From NCBI GenBank assembly GCA_021798855.1, contig JAJZBP010000025.1:1-14593 (forward strand): a stretch of 14,593 bases of DNA. Reading direction: 5' to 3'. The first letter of the stretch is position 1. Each line of letters opens with the position of its first letter. Below the pieces are notes generated by a model, which saw only the letters and a list, made by a program, of their open reading frames with translations, was not told the origin of the DNA and ran no database searches. This DNA comes from Bacillota bacterium. GTDB taxonomy: Bacteria > Bacillota > Sulfobacillia > JAJZIM01 > JAJZBP01. A program made the position numbers and the translations under genes. This document shows positions 7,084-14,379 of the stretch, piece by piece.

Positions 7084-7512
7084 ATGACGATCAGCACGAG
7101 CCACCTGCAACGGTGCGTCAGCACCCTCGAATCCTCCGTGACCCTGTACGGCCAGGCCCAGCCGGGCAGCATCAACCAGGAAGTCTTTCGCAACGCCATC
7201 ATCAAGGGCTTTGAACTGACCCAGGAAACCAGTTTCAAGCTGATCAAGCGGGCGCTTAAGGACTTCGGCCACGGGGGCAGGACCCTGGATGCAACGCCGG
7301 TGAAGGAACTGCTGCGCCTGGGGGCCACTCACGGTTTGCTGACCCTGGAGGAAGTGGAACGGTGGTTTCGCTACCGGGACAACCGCAACATTACTGCCCA
7401 CGACTACGGTGAACAATTCGCCAAGGAGACATTGGCCATGCTGCCCGACTTCATCGTTGACGCCACGGCCTTGGAAGGGCGGCTGCGCATCCAATTCGGC
7501 GAAGCGAGGTGA
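7084..7512 (+). CDS. hepT: HepT-like HEPN toxin (nucleotidyltransferase substrate-binding, HI0074 type), copy 1
   Basis: 142 residues, all-helical. The C-terminal half carries RNITAHDY at residues 101-108, an exact R-X4-H-X-Y motif (R101, H106, Y108). In the HEPN superfamily this motif is the RNase active site, and in HepT-MntA systems the tyrosine is the one AMPylated by the partner antitoxin. The earlier helix FRNAIIKGFELTQETSFKLI is characteristic of the HI0074 nucleotidyltransferase-substrate-binding family. The gene begins 3 bases after hsdM and overlaps the next gene by 4 bases (GTGA), so toxin and antitoxin are translationally coupled and both are read with hsdM. Active-site residues are intact. 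In other genomes HEPN/MNT pairs are often found inserted in type I restriction operons. Confidence 0.88.
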   Translation: MTISTSHLQRCVSTLESSVTLYGQAQPGSINQEVFRNAIIKGFELTQETSFKLIKRALKDFGHGGRTLDATPVKELLRLGATHGLLTLEEVERWFRYRDNRNITAHDYGEQFAKETLAMLPDFIVDATALEGRLRIQFGEAR

Positions 7513-7853
7513 ACCCGATACCGGTCATGGAGAGCCTTAAACTGCGCTTGCCCGCACGCTATCTGGCCCAGGTCAAGTCACTGCTTAGGCAATACGTCCC
7601 CCAAGCCGAAGTCTGGGCCTACGGCAGCCGGGTGGCCGGAACCGGCCATGAGGCCAGCGACCTGGACCTGACCGTGCGCAATCCAGCCGACTTGGAAGAG
7701 GAGACGCCTGCGGTAACGGATCTGAAAGAGGCTTTCATCGAGAGCGACTTGCCCATCCGGGTTGATGCCCTGGATTGGGCGCGGATTCCCGACGACTTCC
7801 GCCTGGAAATCCAGCGGGCCTACGTGGTGGTGCAGGGGAGGGCGGCAAAATGA
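7509..7853 (+). CDS. mntA: MntA-like nucleotidyltransferase antitoxin, copy 1
   Basis: 114 residues from a GTG that overlaps the hepT stop (an ATG at 7527 is an alternative). It is a minimal nucleotidyltransferase: AYGSRVAGTGHEASDLDLTV contains the exact GS-X10-D-X-D motif (G39 S40, D51, D53), and a third acidic position lies in IRVDALDW (D86 or D89). In the characterised HepT-MntA systems such proteins transfer AMP from ATP to the HEPN toxin tyrosine and so silence its RNase activity. Length is normal and all catalytic positions are present. Its stop overlaps the ATG of the second hepT (ATGA), extending the coupled operon. Confidence 0.88.
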   Translation: MNPIPVMESLKLRLPARYLAQVKSLLRQYVPQAEVWAYGSRVAGTGHEASDLDLTVRNPADLEEETPAVTDLKEAFIESDLPIRVDALDWARIPDDFRLEIQRAYVVVQGRAAK

Positions 7854-8284
7854 CCGGAGCTTCTTTGGACCTGACTTCCCTGAAAAAAGCCATCGGCTCC
7901 TTGGAAGATGGCCTGCGTTTGGTTGGTAACAGCCAATGGTTCAACAAGCAGTCAGCCGAGACGCAAAATGTCGTAATCGCCGGGGTCATCAAGAACTTTG
8001 AGTTTGTTTACGAAATCAGCGTCAAAATGCTCCGTCGCTGCATTGAGCTTGATGCGGCGACACCAACGGAAGCAGATTTTAGCGATTTCCGCGACTTGCT
8101 CCGGAAAGGGGCGGAAAAGGGATTGGTTGCCGATGTGGAAGGGTGGTTTGACTATCGCAAGCTGCGCAACATTACGGCTCATGCCTACGATCACGAAAAG
8201 GCGGCGCAGGTCTATCAAGGCACGCTGAAATTCATAGGCGACGCCAAAGACTTGTTGGCGCGTTCGGAGGCCCGCAATGGCTGA
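7850..8284 (+). CDS. hepT: HepT-like HEPN toxin, copy 2
   Basis: 144 residues. Same architecture as the first toxin, with RNITAHAY at 106-113 giving an intact R-X4-H-X-Y motif (R106, H111, Y113) and the preceding family helix VIKNFEFVYEISVKMLRR. Outside the motif the two toxins differ widely, so they are not a recent tandem duplication but two separate modules stacked in one operon. The ATG overlaps the mntA stop by 4 bases and the stop overlaps the following nucleotidyltransferase start by 8 bases (8277-8284). The partner antitoxin gene is broken, so this toxin may be unprotected, protected by the first MntA, or kept silent some other way. Confidence 0.88.
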   Translation: MTGASLDLTSLKKAIGSLEDGLRLVGNSQWFNKQSAETQNVVIAGVIKNFEFVYEISVKMLRRCIELDAATPTEADFSDFRDLLRKGAEKGLVADVEGWFDYRKLRNITAHAYDHEKAAQVYQGTLKFIGDAKDLLARSEARNG

Positions 8285-8426
8285 ACCGCTCATAGACATT
8301 CGACCAGACCATTTGGAGATCGTGCGCGGGATATTGCGTAAGCACGTTCCTCAGTACCCGGTGTGGGCCTTTGGCTCCCGCGTCAAATGGAGCGCCAAAG
8401 AATACTCGGATCTAGACTCGGACCTC
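8277..8426 (+). pseudogene. mntA: MntA-like nucleotidyltransferase, truncated copy 2
   Basis: The reading frame starts as a normal MntA: ILRKHVPQYPVWAFGSRVKW then SAKEYSDLD, with the GS-X10-D-X-D motif intact (G33 S34, D45, D47 ending at base 8417). Directly after this the expected hydrophobic strand (L-x-V/I) is replaced by SDLKPGWAAWL and unrelated sequence, although the frame stays open to 8726. The missing part includes the rest of the fold and the third catalytic acid. The break coincides with the far end of a group II intron-like remnant on the other strand, so an insertion followed by deletion is the likely cause. The residual protein should be inactive. Confidence 0.8.
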
Positions 8427-8705
8427 AAGCCGGGGTGGGCTGCATGGCTTGCTTCTCGTTTTGTATGCAAAAATTGCTATCAGAAACTTTTCCTTCAACG
8501 TTCACGACCGAAGCCGTTGAACTCCAGCCGCTTGGGGTGGTTTGGACCCCTGCAGGACGCCCTATGCCGAGGGGCTTCCCTCATTTTCTACATAGCTTCA
8601 TGGCACAATCACAACGGACACACTTACGGTTCGGCTAACGGTTGGCAAGCTGCCAACCTCCCCACGGTACTTTCACCCTCAAGCTCACGCCCATGCCGGG
8701 CGCAC
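8420..8705 (-). mobile_element. 5' remnant of a group II intron (class C-like) inserted after a terminator
   Basis: On the minus strand the sequence beginning at 8705 reads GTGCGCCCGGCATGGGC, then GAGGGTGAAAGT, which is the conserved 5' end of bacterial group II introns (GUGCG start, followed by the GUGAAAGU segment of domain I). A perfect 8-bp hairpin follows (8640-8658) and then GTTAGCCGAA, also familiar from domain I. The presumed splice junction lies directly after TTCTTTT, the T-tract of a terminator hairpin, which is exactly where class C introns insert. No reverse transcriptase frame and no domain V are visible, so only about the first 285 bases remain. The far boundary near 8420 is approximate. 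Confidence 0.6.
8640..8658. repeat. Perfect 8-bp hairpin within the intron remnant
   Basis: GGTTGGCA-AGC-TGCCAACC. It lies where a domain I stem would be expected about 50 bases from the intron 5' end; it has no T-tract, so it is not a terminator. Confidence 0.5.
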
Positions 8706-8734
8706 AAAAGAAGCTCCGGCGGTTAAGCCGGAGC
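8706..8734 (-). terminator. Terminator of the SpoIID-like / propeller operon
   Basis: Perfect 8-bp stem GCTCCGGC / GCCGGAGC with a 6-base loop (8713-8734), followed on the minus strand by TTCTTTT (8712-8706). It lies about 50 bases after the stop of the SpoIID-like gene and is the apparent target of the group II intron. Confidence 0.75.
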
Positions 8735-8785
8735 GATCCTGAAAGGGCTTAGAGGAACGCCCCTTGAGTAGCTCAAGGAAGACAA

Positions 8786-9457
8786 TCACGAATACGACGA
8801 GTCGCTTGTGAGGAAGTTGAGATAATTAAAGAGGTTATTTCCGCAGCCTCCATAGCCATTTATATATATATCTTGCAATATAACGTTCCTATTGTAACCC
8901 TGATTTGCAAGGTAGTCTGTTTCGTTTTGTACACAACTCCCCCAGTTATAAAACGTATAGTACCAGTTGACATTATCCGGAGATTCCAACATCATTAACC
9001 CATCAGTGCCAGGATCATCCGCTGATGCACAATAAGGGTATGGGCTACATTTACTTGAATAGCTACCAGCAATGTAGTTTGCTTGGGCGGTATCAATGGT
9101 AAAGTAAGCTTTCGAACCCCCGCCGTTACAAACATACCCCCATTGTTGACCTGTAACATAGTAATAATAAGCATTTGCTTTTATTAAAACGTTACCTGCT
9201 TGCAATGAGTTGTAAGGCCATGATGCATACCATTCGTTCGGGAGTGTGTTTTGGTTGTAATACTTTAAGTTGACAGTCGTTGTTGACGATATGCAGTTGC
9301 CACTAGAATTCCAAATTCCAACGGTTATGGAAATCGGAGAATCATTTGATTCGTCCGCAAAGACCAAGGGGATTGATGTACTGAACATGCTTATTACAAC
9401 CATTAGGGCAATTATAATACGGCTTAAAGGATTCAATAGCCTCTTATTTCTTAACAT
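8786..9457 (-). CDS. Secreted divergent SpoIID/LytB-domain-like protein
   Basis: 223 residues. A Sec signal peptide is clear (basic MLRNKRLLNPLSR, hydrophobic IIIALMVVISMF, cleavage after VFA, residue 34). The mature part shows the SpoIID/LytB pattern: TTTVNLKYYNQNTLPNEWYA then SWPYNSLQAGNVLIKANAYYYY, which corresponds to the family's LPNEW-x-x-SWP-x-E-A-L-K-A-G-A segment with the essential glutamate conserved (E75). The usual HGVGMSQWGA block near the C-terminus is reduced to NWGSCVQNETDYLANQGYNR. SpoIID is a lytic transglycosylase of sporulation peptidoglycan. Six cysteines in the mature chain suggest disulfides in an exported protein. AAGGAAGG at 9463-9470 precedes the ATG. It is 20 bases from the propeller gene and AT-richer than the restriction genes. 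The degenerate C-terminal motif leaves catalysis uncertain. Confidence 0.6.
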   Translation of the reverse strand: MLRNKRLLNPLSRIIIALMVVISMFSTSIPLVFADESNDSPISITVGIWNSSGNCISSTTTVNLKYYNQNTLPNEWYASWPYNSLQAGNVLIKANAYYYYVTGQQWGYVCNGGGSKAYFTIDTAQANYIAGSYSSKCSPYPYCASADDPGTDGLMMLESPDNVNWYYTFYNWGSCVQNETDYLANQGYNRNVILQDIYINGYGGCGNNLFNYLNFLTSDSSYS

Positions 9458-9477
9458 AATGACCTTCCTTTCTTTAT

Positions 9478-10626
9478 CTAAAATTTAGCTACCCATGTTG
9501 TCGGGGGACTACCCGCAGTGGATTGCCCCGCAAAAAGGATACTATCTCCAGAAGGTGAAACCTGACCGCCTGCGCCATACTTCCATAGAACCTGTTTAAC
9601 AGTTCCCGACGTGTTTCCGAGGAGATAAGTCCCAGAAAAGAGGCCCGTTGTTCCGACTTGTTCAACTACGAAGTTTTCAGGCAATTGGGGTAGCCATCCA
9701 ATCACTAGATACCTCCCACGATCTTGTTGCATATTAGAAGTGGCAAAGTTGCTAACGGACTGGGCATGTTGGGAAGCCACAGACCACACTTGGAGTCCGG
9801 GAAGTTGCTGCGAGTCCTGAGTAGCGTAAAGAAATTCACTACTATTTGGAGACCAAGATCCCCAGCTATTTCGATCATTAGCAACCAAACCCGGTAACGT
9901 TGCCACCGAATCAGTTTGGACGGTAAGATTGGAGCCGCTTCCGGAAAAAGTTAAGTGATACATGGTAATTTGATCGCTAGGCGACAAAACCGCAACATAT
10001 TTATTGTCAGGAGAAAGACTAAAATCAGAATCTTGAGATGGGTAAGCACCAGTCCCCAATTGAATATTAGTGGGCAAAACTTGGTTAGTCTCAGTATTTG
10101 CTAAGGCTAAGGTTCCAACGTTGTTAAAAGCAGCCATATTGCCTGAAACAGACATTCTCCACGGGTCGTTAGTTGTAGCCAATTGTACCGATGTCCCTCC
10201 AGATGTTAGGGAAAATACCGGTTCGTTGGTGTTTGGACTAGTTACCGGAGGTGCCGAAGTATACACAATTGCATTTCCGTCTTTAGTCCAATCAATTGCC
10301 CCTGTGCTATGTGTAATCACATTGCCCGCAACTGTTATAACTCCGTTATTAATTGTTGCCCAAGGGGAAGTATTTAAAGGATACGGTAATGGGCTTTCCC
10401 CTAGCGATAGCGAAGTTAAACTCTTAATGCTCAAGGGGCCAACCCCCTGGACCAAGGTAGGCTTGAGTACTCCAGGCAATGGTGCAACTAGTAAACCCGA
10501 ACCTGTAGCTTTCGAAACAATAGAACTTCCGGGCATGTGGCCATTCACTAAAGAAAATAATCCAAAAACTGCAAATCCACCTAGAACAACCAGGATAATT
10601 ATTCCTCTTCGCCCAAGAGACTTCAT
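9478..10626 (-). CDS. Membrane-anchored beta-propeller-like protein
   Basis: 382 residues from the ATG at 10626. An N-terminal anchor (MKSLGRRG then IIILVVLGGFAVFGLFSLV, residues 8-26) places the rest outside the membrane. The exported part is rich in Ser, Thr, Gly and beta-strand and has repeating propeller-blade signatures: DWTKDGNAIVYT (112-123), LSPDNKYVAVL (204-214), SWSPNSSEFLYA (257-268) and VSPSGDSILFAG (356-367), the S-P-D/S-G-x-x-I/L pattern of TolB/WD40-like repeats. Such domains bind proteins or glycans; no catalytic motif is seen. The frame is open upstream to a TTG at 10740, which also has GGGAGG nearby and would add 38 mainly polar residues; I prefer the ATG because of AGGGGG at 10634-10639. 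It is the first gene of a two-gene operon with the SpoIID-like protein, suggesting a joint role at the cell surface. Confidence 0.75.
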   Translation of the reverse strand: MKSLGRRGIIILVVLGGFAVFGLFSLVNGHMPGSSIVSKATGSGLLVAPLPGVLKPTLVQGVGPLSIKSLTSLSLGESPLPYPLNTSPWATINNGVITVAGNVITHSTGAIDWTKDGNAIVYTSAPPVTSPNTNEPVFSLTSGGTSVQLATTNDPWRMSVSGNMAAFNNVGTLALANTETNQVLPTNIQLGTGAYPSQDSDFSLSPDNKYVAVLSPSDQITMYHLTFSGSGSNLTVQTDSVATLPGLVANDRNSWGSWSPNSSEFLYATQDSQQLPGLQVWSVASQHAQSVSNFATSNMQQDRGRYLVIGWLPQLPENFVVEQVGTTGLFSGTYLLGNTSGTVKQVLWKYGAGGQVSPSGDSILFAGQSTAGSPPTTWVAKF

Positions 10627-10633
10627 AAAATGA

Positions 10634-10639
10634 CCCCCT
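10634..10639 (-). promoter_or_regulatory. Ribosome binding site supporting the ATG start of the propeller gene
   Basis: AGGGGG on the minus strand, 7 bases before the ATG at 10626. Confidence 0.55.
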
Positions 10640-10755
10640 AAAGTTAATTCAGTTTTTCCGAAATAATTTGCAACCGCCGCCGGGAGTTCGGAACCTTCCT
10701 TTTTTCGTAAGTATTCGGTTAACCCGTTCCGTTCGGCCAAGTAGCCTCCCTGTAA

Positions 10756-10784
10756 AGGTTACCAAAACCGGGCGGGTTTTTCAA
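10756..10784 (-). promoter_or_regulatory. Candidate promoter of the propeller / SpoIID-like operon
   Basis: On the minus strand TTGAAA (10779-10784), 17-base spacer, TAACCT (10756-10761) with TGG directly before it. The -35 is good and the -10 weak (3 of 6) but extended. The spacer contains an AAAACC/GGTTTT inverted repeat that could be an operator. Confidence 0.35.
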
Positions 10785-10810
10785 TATATTGCCACGAAAA
10801 AAGGGACAGG

Positions 10811-11092
10811 ATGGGCCACGCTTGCTTCGATGCCGTGCGCCGTGACAGCGGGGATGCCGAAACGGTTACAATCGTAGGGCTTTGCCATAACCATGACGGC
10901 GAAATAACCTGGAGTTTGCTCGGCCAGGGGCCGCAGAATCAGGTTGAAGTGGGAAAAAGCCAAGACGGCACTTTGATTGCAACTTGCCTCCTGGAAAAAT
11001 ACATCCTTATCCGCGCAAGACCAACCCCCCAGGCAGAGTATGAAAATTTGCTTCGCGGAACGAATGTTGATGCCAACGCTTCAGATGCGTAA
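10811..11092 (+). CDS. Doubtful small ORF before hsdR
   Basis: A 93-codon frame in the otherwise gene-free 376 bases between the propeller promoter and hsdR. The translation (for example AETVTIVGLCHNHDGEITWS then LLGQGPQNQVEVGKSQDG) has ordinary composition and ends 24 bases before hsdR, but the ribosome site is poor and no family is recognised. A 60-codon minus-strand frame (10781-10963) in the same stretch has codons at least as GC-ended, so the coding strand is uncertain. It may be a relic of a gene lost from the restriction locus. Confidence 0.3.
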   Translation: MGHACFDAVRRDSGDAETVTIVGLCHNHDGEITWSLLGQGPQNQVEVGKSQDGTLIATCLLEKYILIRARPTPQAEYENLLRGTNVDANASDA

Positions 11093-11116
11093 GATTTCGC
11101 AGCGGGAGGTGGCCTT

Positions 11117-14100
11117 GTGAGCCGGGGATTGGACGAAGCGGTTCTGGAGCAGGCGGCCATGGAATGGCTGGCGGGGCTGGGCTACCAAACCGCCTACGGG
11201 CCGGACATTTCGGCGGAAGAACCGGGGCCGGGGCAAAGGTCATACCGCGACGTGATCCTGGAGGACCGCCTGCGCCGGGCGGTGGAGCGGCTCAATCCTT
11301 CCATCCCCCGGGAGGCCAGGGAAGAGGCCATCAGCAGGGTCCTGTATCCGGCGTCCCCTTCCCTGGTGCGGGGAAACAGCAACTTCCACCGGATGCTCAC
11401 CGAAGGCGTCGAGGTGGAATACCTCTCGCAAGGCCGCGCGGTGGGGGACCGGGTGCGGCTGGCGGACTTGGGGAATCCGGCGGCCAACGACTGGCTGGCG
11501 GTTAACCAGTTCAGCGTGGCAAGTGGGCAGCCGGGGAGACCGGCCCGGAGGCCGGATGTGGTCATCTTCCTCAACGGTCTGCCCGTTGCAGTGGTGGAGC
11601 TGAAAAATCCCGGCGCGCAAAGCGCCACAACCGATGATGCCTTCCGGCAACTGCAAACTTATAAGGAAGAGATACCTTCGCTTTTCGTCTACAACGAAAT
11701 CTTGGTGATCACCGACGGGCTGCAGGCGTGGCTGGGGTCGTTGACCGCCGACCGGGACCGGTTTATGCCCTGGCGGACCATCGAGGGGGAGGACGAGGCT
11801 CCGGGGAGGATCCCGGAGTTGCAGGTGTTGCTCCAGGGGGTTTTCGAGCGGGGACGGTTCTTGGAGTACCTGGGGGGCTACATCGTCTTTGAGGATGAGC
11901 CGGGCGGCCTGTCCAAGAAGATCGCCGGCTACCACCAGTTCCACGCCGTCAAGGTGGCCGTGGAGTCCACGGTAAGGGCGGCCGGTCCGCTGGGAGACCG
12001 GAAGATCGGGGTGGTCTGGCACACCCAGGGTTCGGGCAAGAGCCTGACCATGGCTTTTTACGCCGGGCGGATCATTCAGGAAGCGGCCTTGAAGAACCCG
12101 ACGGTGGTGGTGATCACCGACCGCAACGACCTGGACGGCCAGCTTTTCGGCACTTTCGCCCGCTGCCAGGCCTTATTTCGGCAGGAGCCGGTGCAGGCCG
12201 AAAGCCGTGAGCACCTGCGGGAACTGCTCAACGTGGCGGCGGGGGGCGTGGTCTTCACCACCATCCAGAAGTTCGCGCCGGCTGAGGACGAGGAAAGGCA
12301 TCCCCTGCTGACGAACCGGCACAACGTCATCGTCATCGCCGACGAGGCCCACCGGACCCAATACGGCTTCGGGGCGAAGTACATTGTCTCCGGACGAGAA
12401 AAGTTGGGGACGGGCGGCATCAGCGAACGGCCTTCGGCCAAAGGGGACGGGGAACGGCGGGCCGCCGAGGCCGGGCGGTTGAAGTCCGGCTATGCGGCCT
12501 ACCTGCGCCAGGCTCTGCCCAACGCCGCCTTCATCGCCTTCACCGGCACCCCCATCGAGTTCGAGGACCGCAGCACCAGCCGGGTCTTCGGCGATTACAT
12601 CAGTATTTATGATCTTTTCGACGCCAGGCGGGACAAGGCCACGGTGCCCATCTATTACGAAAGCCGTCTGGCCAAGTTGGACCTGAACGAAGCGGAAAAG
12701 CCCCGTTTGGATGAAGACTTCGAGGAAATCGCCGAGGGAGAGGAAGACACCGCCAAGGAGCAGGCCAAACGCAAGTGGGCGGCCGTGGAGGCATTGGTGG
12801 GGGCGGACAAAAGGCTCAATCTGGTGGCTGACGACATGCTTGCCCACTTCGACTCAAGGCTCAGGGCCATGGACGGGAAGGCCATGATCGTGACCATGAG
12901 TCGGCGGATCGCGGTGAAGCTTTACGATACAATCGTCGCCAGGAGGCCCCAGTGGCATTCCGACGGCGATCAAGAGGGCGCCATCAAGGTGGTGATGACC
13001 GGCTCCGCCGCCGACGGGCCGGATTGGCAACGCCACATCCGCAGCAAAACCCGGCGGCAAGAAATCGAGAAACGCTTCAAGGATCCGCAAGACAGTTTGA
13101 AAGTCGTCATCGTCAGGGATATGTGGCTGACCGGCTTTGACGTTCCCTGCCTCCACACCATGTACCTGGACAAACCGATGAAGGGCCACAACCTGATGCA
13201 GGCCATAACCCGGGTGAACCGGGTCTTCAAGGATAAGCCCGGCGGCCTGATCGTGGATTACCTGGGACTGGCCGCCCAGTTGAAGCAGGCCATGGCCGCC
13301 TACGCCCAAGGGGGAGGGCGGGGTGAACTGAAGGTCGAGCTGGACCAGGCGGTGGCTTTCCTGCAGGAGAAGCTGGAAATCTGCCGTGGCTTGTTCCACG
13401 GATTTGATTACCAGCCCTTCTTTTCGGGCACCGCGACGCAGCGGATCGGGATTCTTCCGGCGGCCCAGGAACACATTGAGGCCCAACAGGCAACGGCCAG
13501 GTTTCTTGCTGCCGCAAACGGTCTGGCCAAGGCTTTTGCCCTGACTTCTTCCAGGGATGAGGCCACGGCTGCGGTGGAAGAGGTGGCTTTCTTCCAGGCG
13601 GTGAGGGTGGCTTTGGCCAAGACCACCGGGAGACGAGGCGGCAGGGCGGGCGGATTACTGGACGCGGCCATGGAGCAGTTGGTGTCGGCGGCCATTTCGG
13701 CCCAGGGGATGGAAGACATCTTTGCTTTGGCCGGGGTAAAGAAGCCGGATGTCTCCATTCTTTCGGAGGAATTTTTGGCCGAGATCAAGGGAATGCCCCA
13801 GCGCAACCTGGCGGCCCAATTGCTGCAAAAACTGTTGCGGGATGAAATCAGGGTGGTCTTCAGCCGGAACGTGGTCCAGGGACGGTCCTTCACCGAGATG
13901 CTGGAGAAGGCGGTCAAGGCTTACCACAACCGAGCGATAACGGCGGCCAAGCTGATTGAAGAACTTATTGCCATCGCCAGGAGCATGCAGGAAGCCAAGG
14001 AGCGCGGGGAGGAACTTGGTCTGGCCGAGGATGAGCTGGCTTTTTATGATGCGTTAATGGCCAACGAATCGGCGGTCAAGGCGCTGGGGGACGAGGTCCT

Positions 14101-14311
14101 GCGGGCCATCGCCGGGGAGCTTCTGGAGACGGTCAGGCGGAACACCTCCATCGACTGGGCGGCGAAGGAGAGCGCCAGGGCCAGGCTCCGGGTGTTGGTC
14201 AAGCGGGTGTTGCGCCGGCACGGCTACCCGCCGGACAGGCGGGAGGCGGCCACGGACCTGGTGGTGAAGCAGGCTGAGGCCCTGACGGAGGAGGGATTTG
14301 AAAGCTCCTGA
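11117..14311 (+). CDS. hsdR: Type I restriction enzyme subunit HsdR (endonuclease/ATP-dependent translocase)
   Basis: 1064 residues, normal length. The N-terminal PD-(D/E)XK nuclease is intact: RPDVVIF with D147, then VVELK with E161 and K163. The superfamily 2 motor follows: Walker A TQGSGKS (303-309), VVITDRNDLDGQLF (motif Ia), DEAH (409-412), FTGTP (475-479, motif III), the RDMWLTGFDVP region (motif V, about 667-677) and QAITRVNR (695-702, motif VI). The long C-terminal helical region is for HsdM/HsdS docking. The GTG start is preceded by GGGAGG. HsdR pumps DNA past the bound complex and cuts distant from the recognition site. It lies 4 kb from hsdM, with an oppositely oriented foreign operon between them, and probably needs its own promoter, which I could not identify. 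Confidence 0.96.
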   Translation: MSRGLDEAVLEQAAMEWLAGLGYQTAYGPDISAEEPGPGQRSYRDVILEDRLRRAVERLNPSIPREAREEAISRVLYPASPSLVRGNSNFHRMLTEGVEVEYLSQGRAVGDRVRLADLGNPAANDWLAVNQFSVASGQPGRPARRPDVVIFLNGLPVAVVELKNPGAQSATTDDAFRQLQTYKEEIPSLFVYNEILVITDGLQAWLGSLTADRDRFMPWRTIEGEDEAPGRIPELQVLLQGVFERGRFLEYLGGYIVFEDEPGGLSKKIAGYHQFHAVKVAVESTVRAAGPLGDRKIGVVWHTQGSGKSLTMAFYAGRIIQEAALKNPTVVVITDRNDLDGQLFGTFARCQALFRQEPVQAESREHLRELLNVAAGGVVFTTIQKFAPAEDEERHPLLTNRHNVIVIADEAHRTQYGFGAKYIVSGREKLGTGGISERPSAKGDGERRAAEAGRLKSGYAAYLRQALPNAAFIAFTGTPIEFEDRSTSRVFGDYISIYDLFDARRDKATVPIYYESRLAKLDLNEAEKPRLDEDFEEIAEGEEDTAKEQAKRKWAAVEALVGADKRLNLVADDMLAHFDSRLRAMDGKAMIVTMSRRIAVKLYDTIVARRPQWHSDGDQEGAIKVVMTGSAADGPDWQRHIRSKTRRQEIEKRFKDPQDSLKVVIVRDMWLTGFDVPCLHTMYLDKPMKGHNLMQAITRVNRVFKDKPGGLIVDYLGLAAQLKQAMAAYAQGGGRGELKVELDQAVAFLQEKLEICRGLFHGFDYQPFFSGTATQRIGILPAAQEHIEAQQATARFLAAANGLAKAFALTSSRDEATAAVEEVAFFQAVRVALAKTTGRRGGRAGGLLDAAMEQLVSAAISAQGMEDIFALAGVKKPDVSILSEEFLAEIKGMPQRNLAAQLLQKLLRDEIRVVFSRNVVQGRSFTEMLEKAVKAYHNRAITAAKLIEELIAIARSMQEAKERGEELGLAEDELAFYDALMANESAVKALGDEVLRAIAGELLETVRRNTSIDWAAKESARARLRVLVKRVLRRHGYPPDRREAATDLVVKQAEALTEEGFESS

Positions 14312-14379
14312 ATCTGCGAGGGGGCGGAGGATTGGCGAAGAACCGAGCAGTTGATCTTGCAATTCGAGGAGGCGGCGCA

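Noticed and set aside
6358..7494. 378-codon minus-strand frame opposite hsdM and hepT
   Set aside because: Antisense to well-supported genes with intact catalytic motifs; typical of high-GC third-position shadowing.
8420..8705. C-terminal fragment of an IS200/IS605 TnpB
   Set aside because: Considered because of the hairpins and a minus-strand frame, but no zinc-finger or RuvC motif is present, and the 5' end plus position after a terminator fit a group II intron better.
8427..8726. Continuation of the mntA copy 2 frame and an overlapping 91-codon plus frame
   Set aside because: Sequence after the DLD motif has no nucleotidyltransferase character and lies over the intron-like RNA structure on the other strand.
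12173..12847. Minus-strand frames opposite hsdR
   Set aside because: They lie over the helicase motifs of hsdR and show no independent coding signal.
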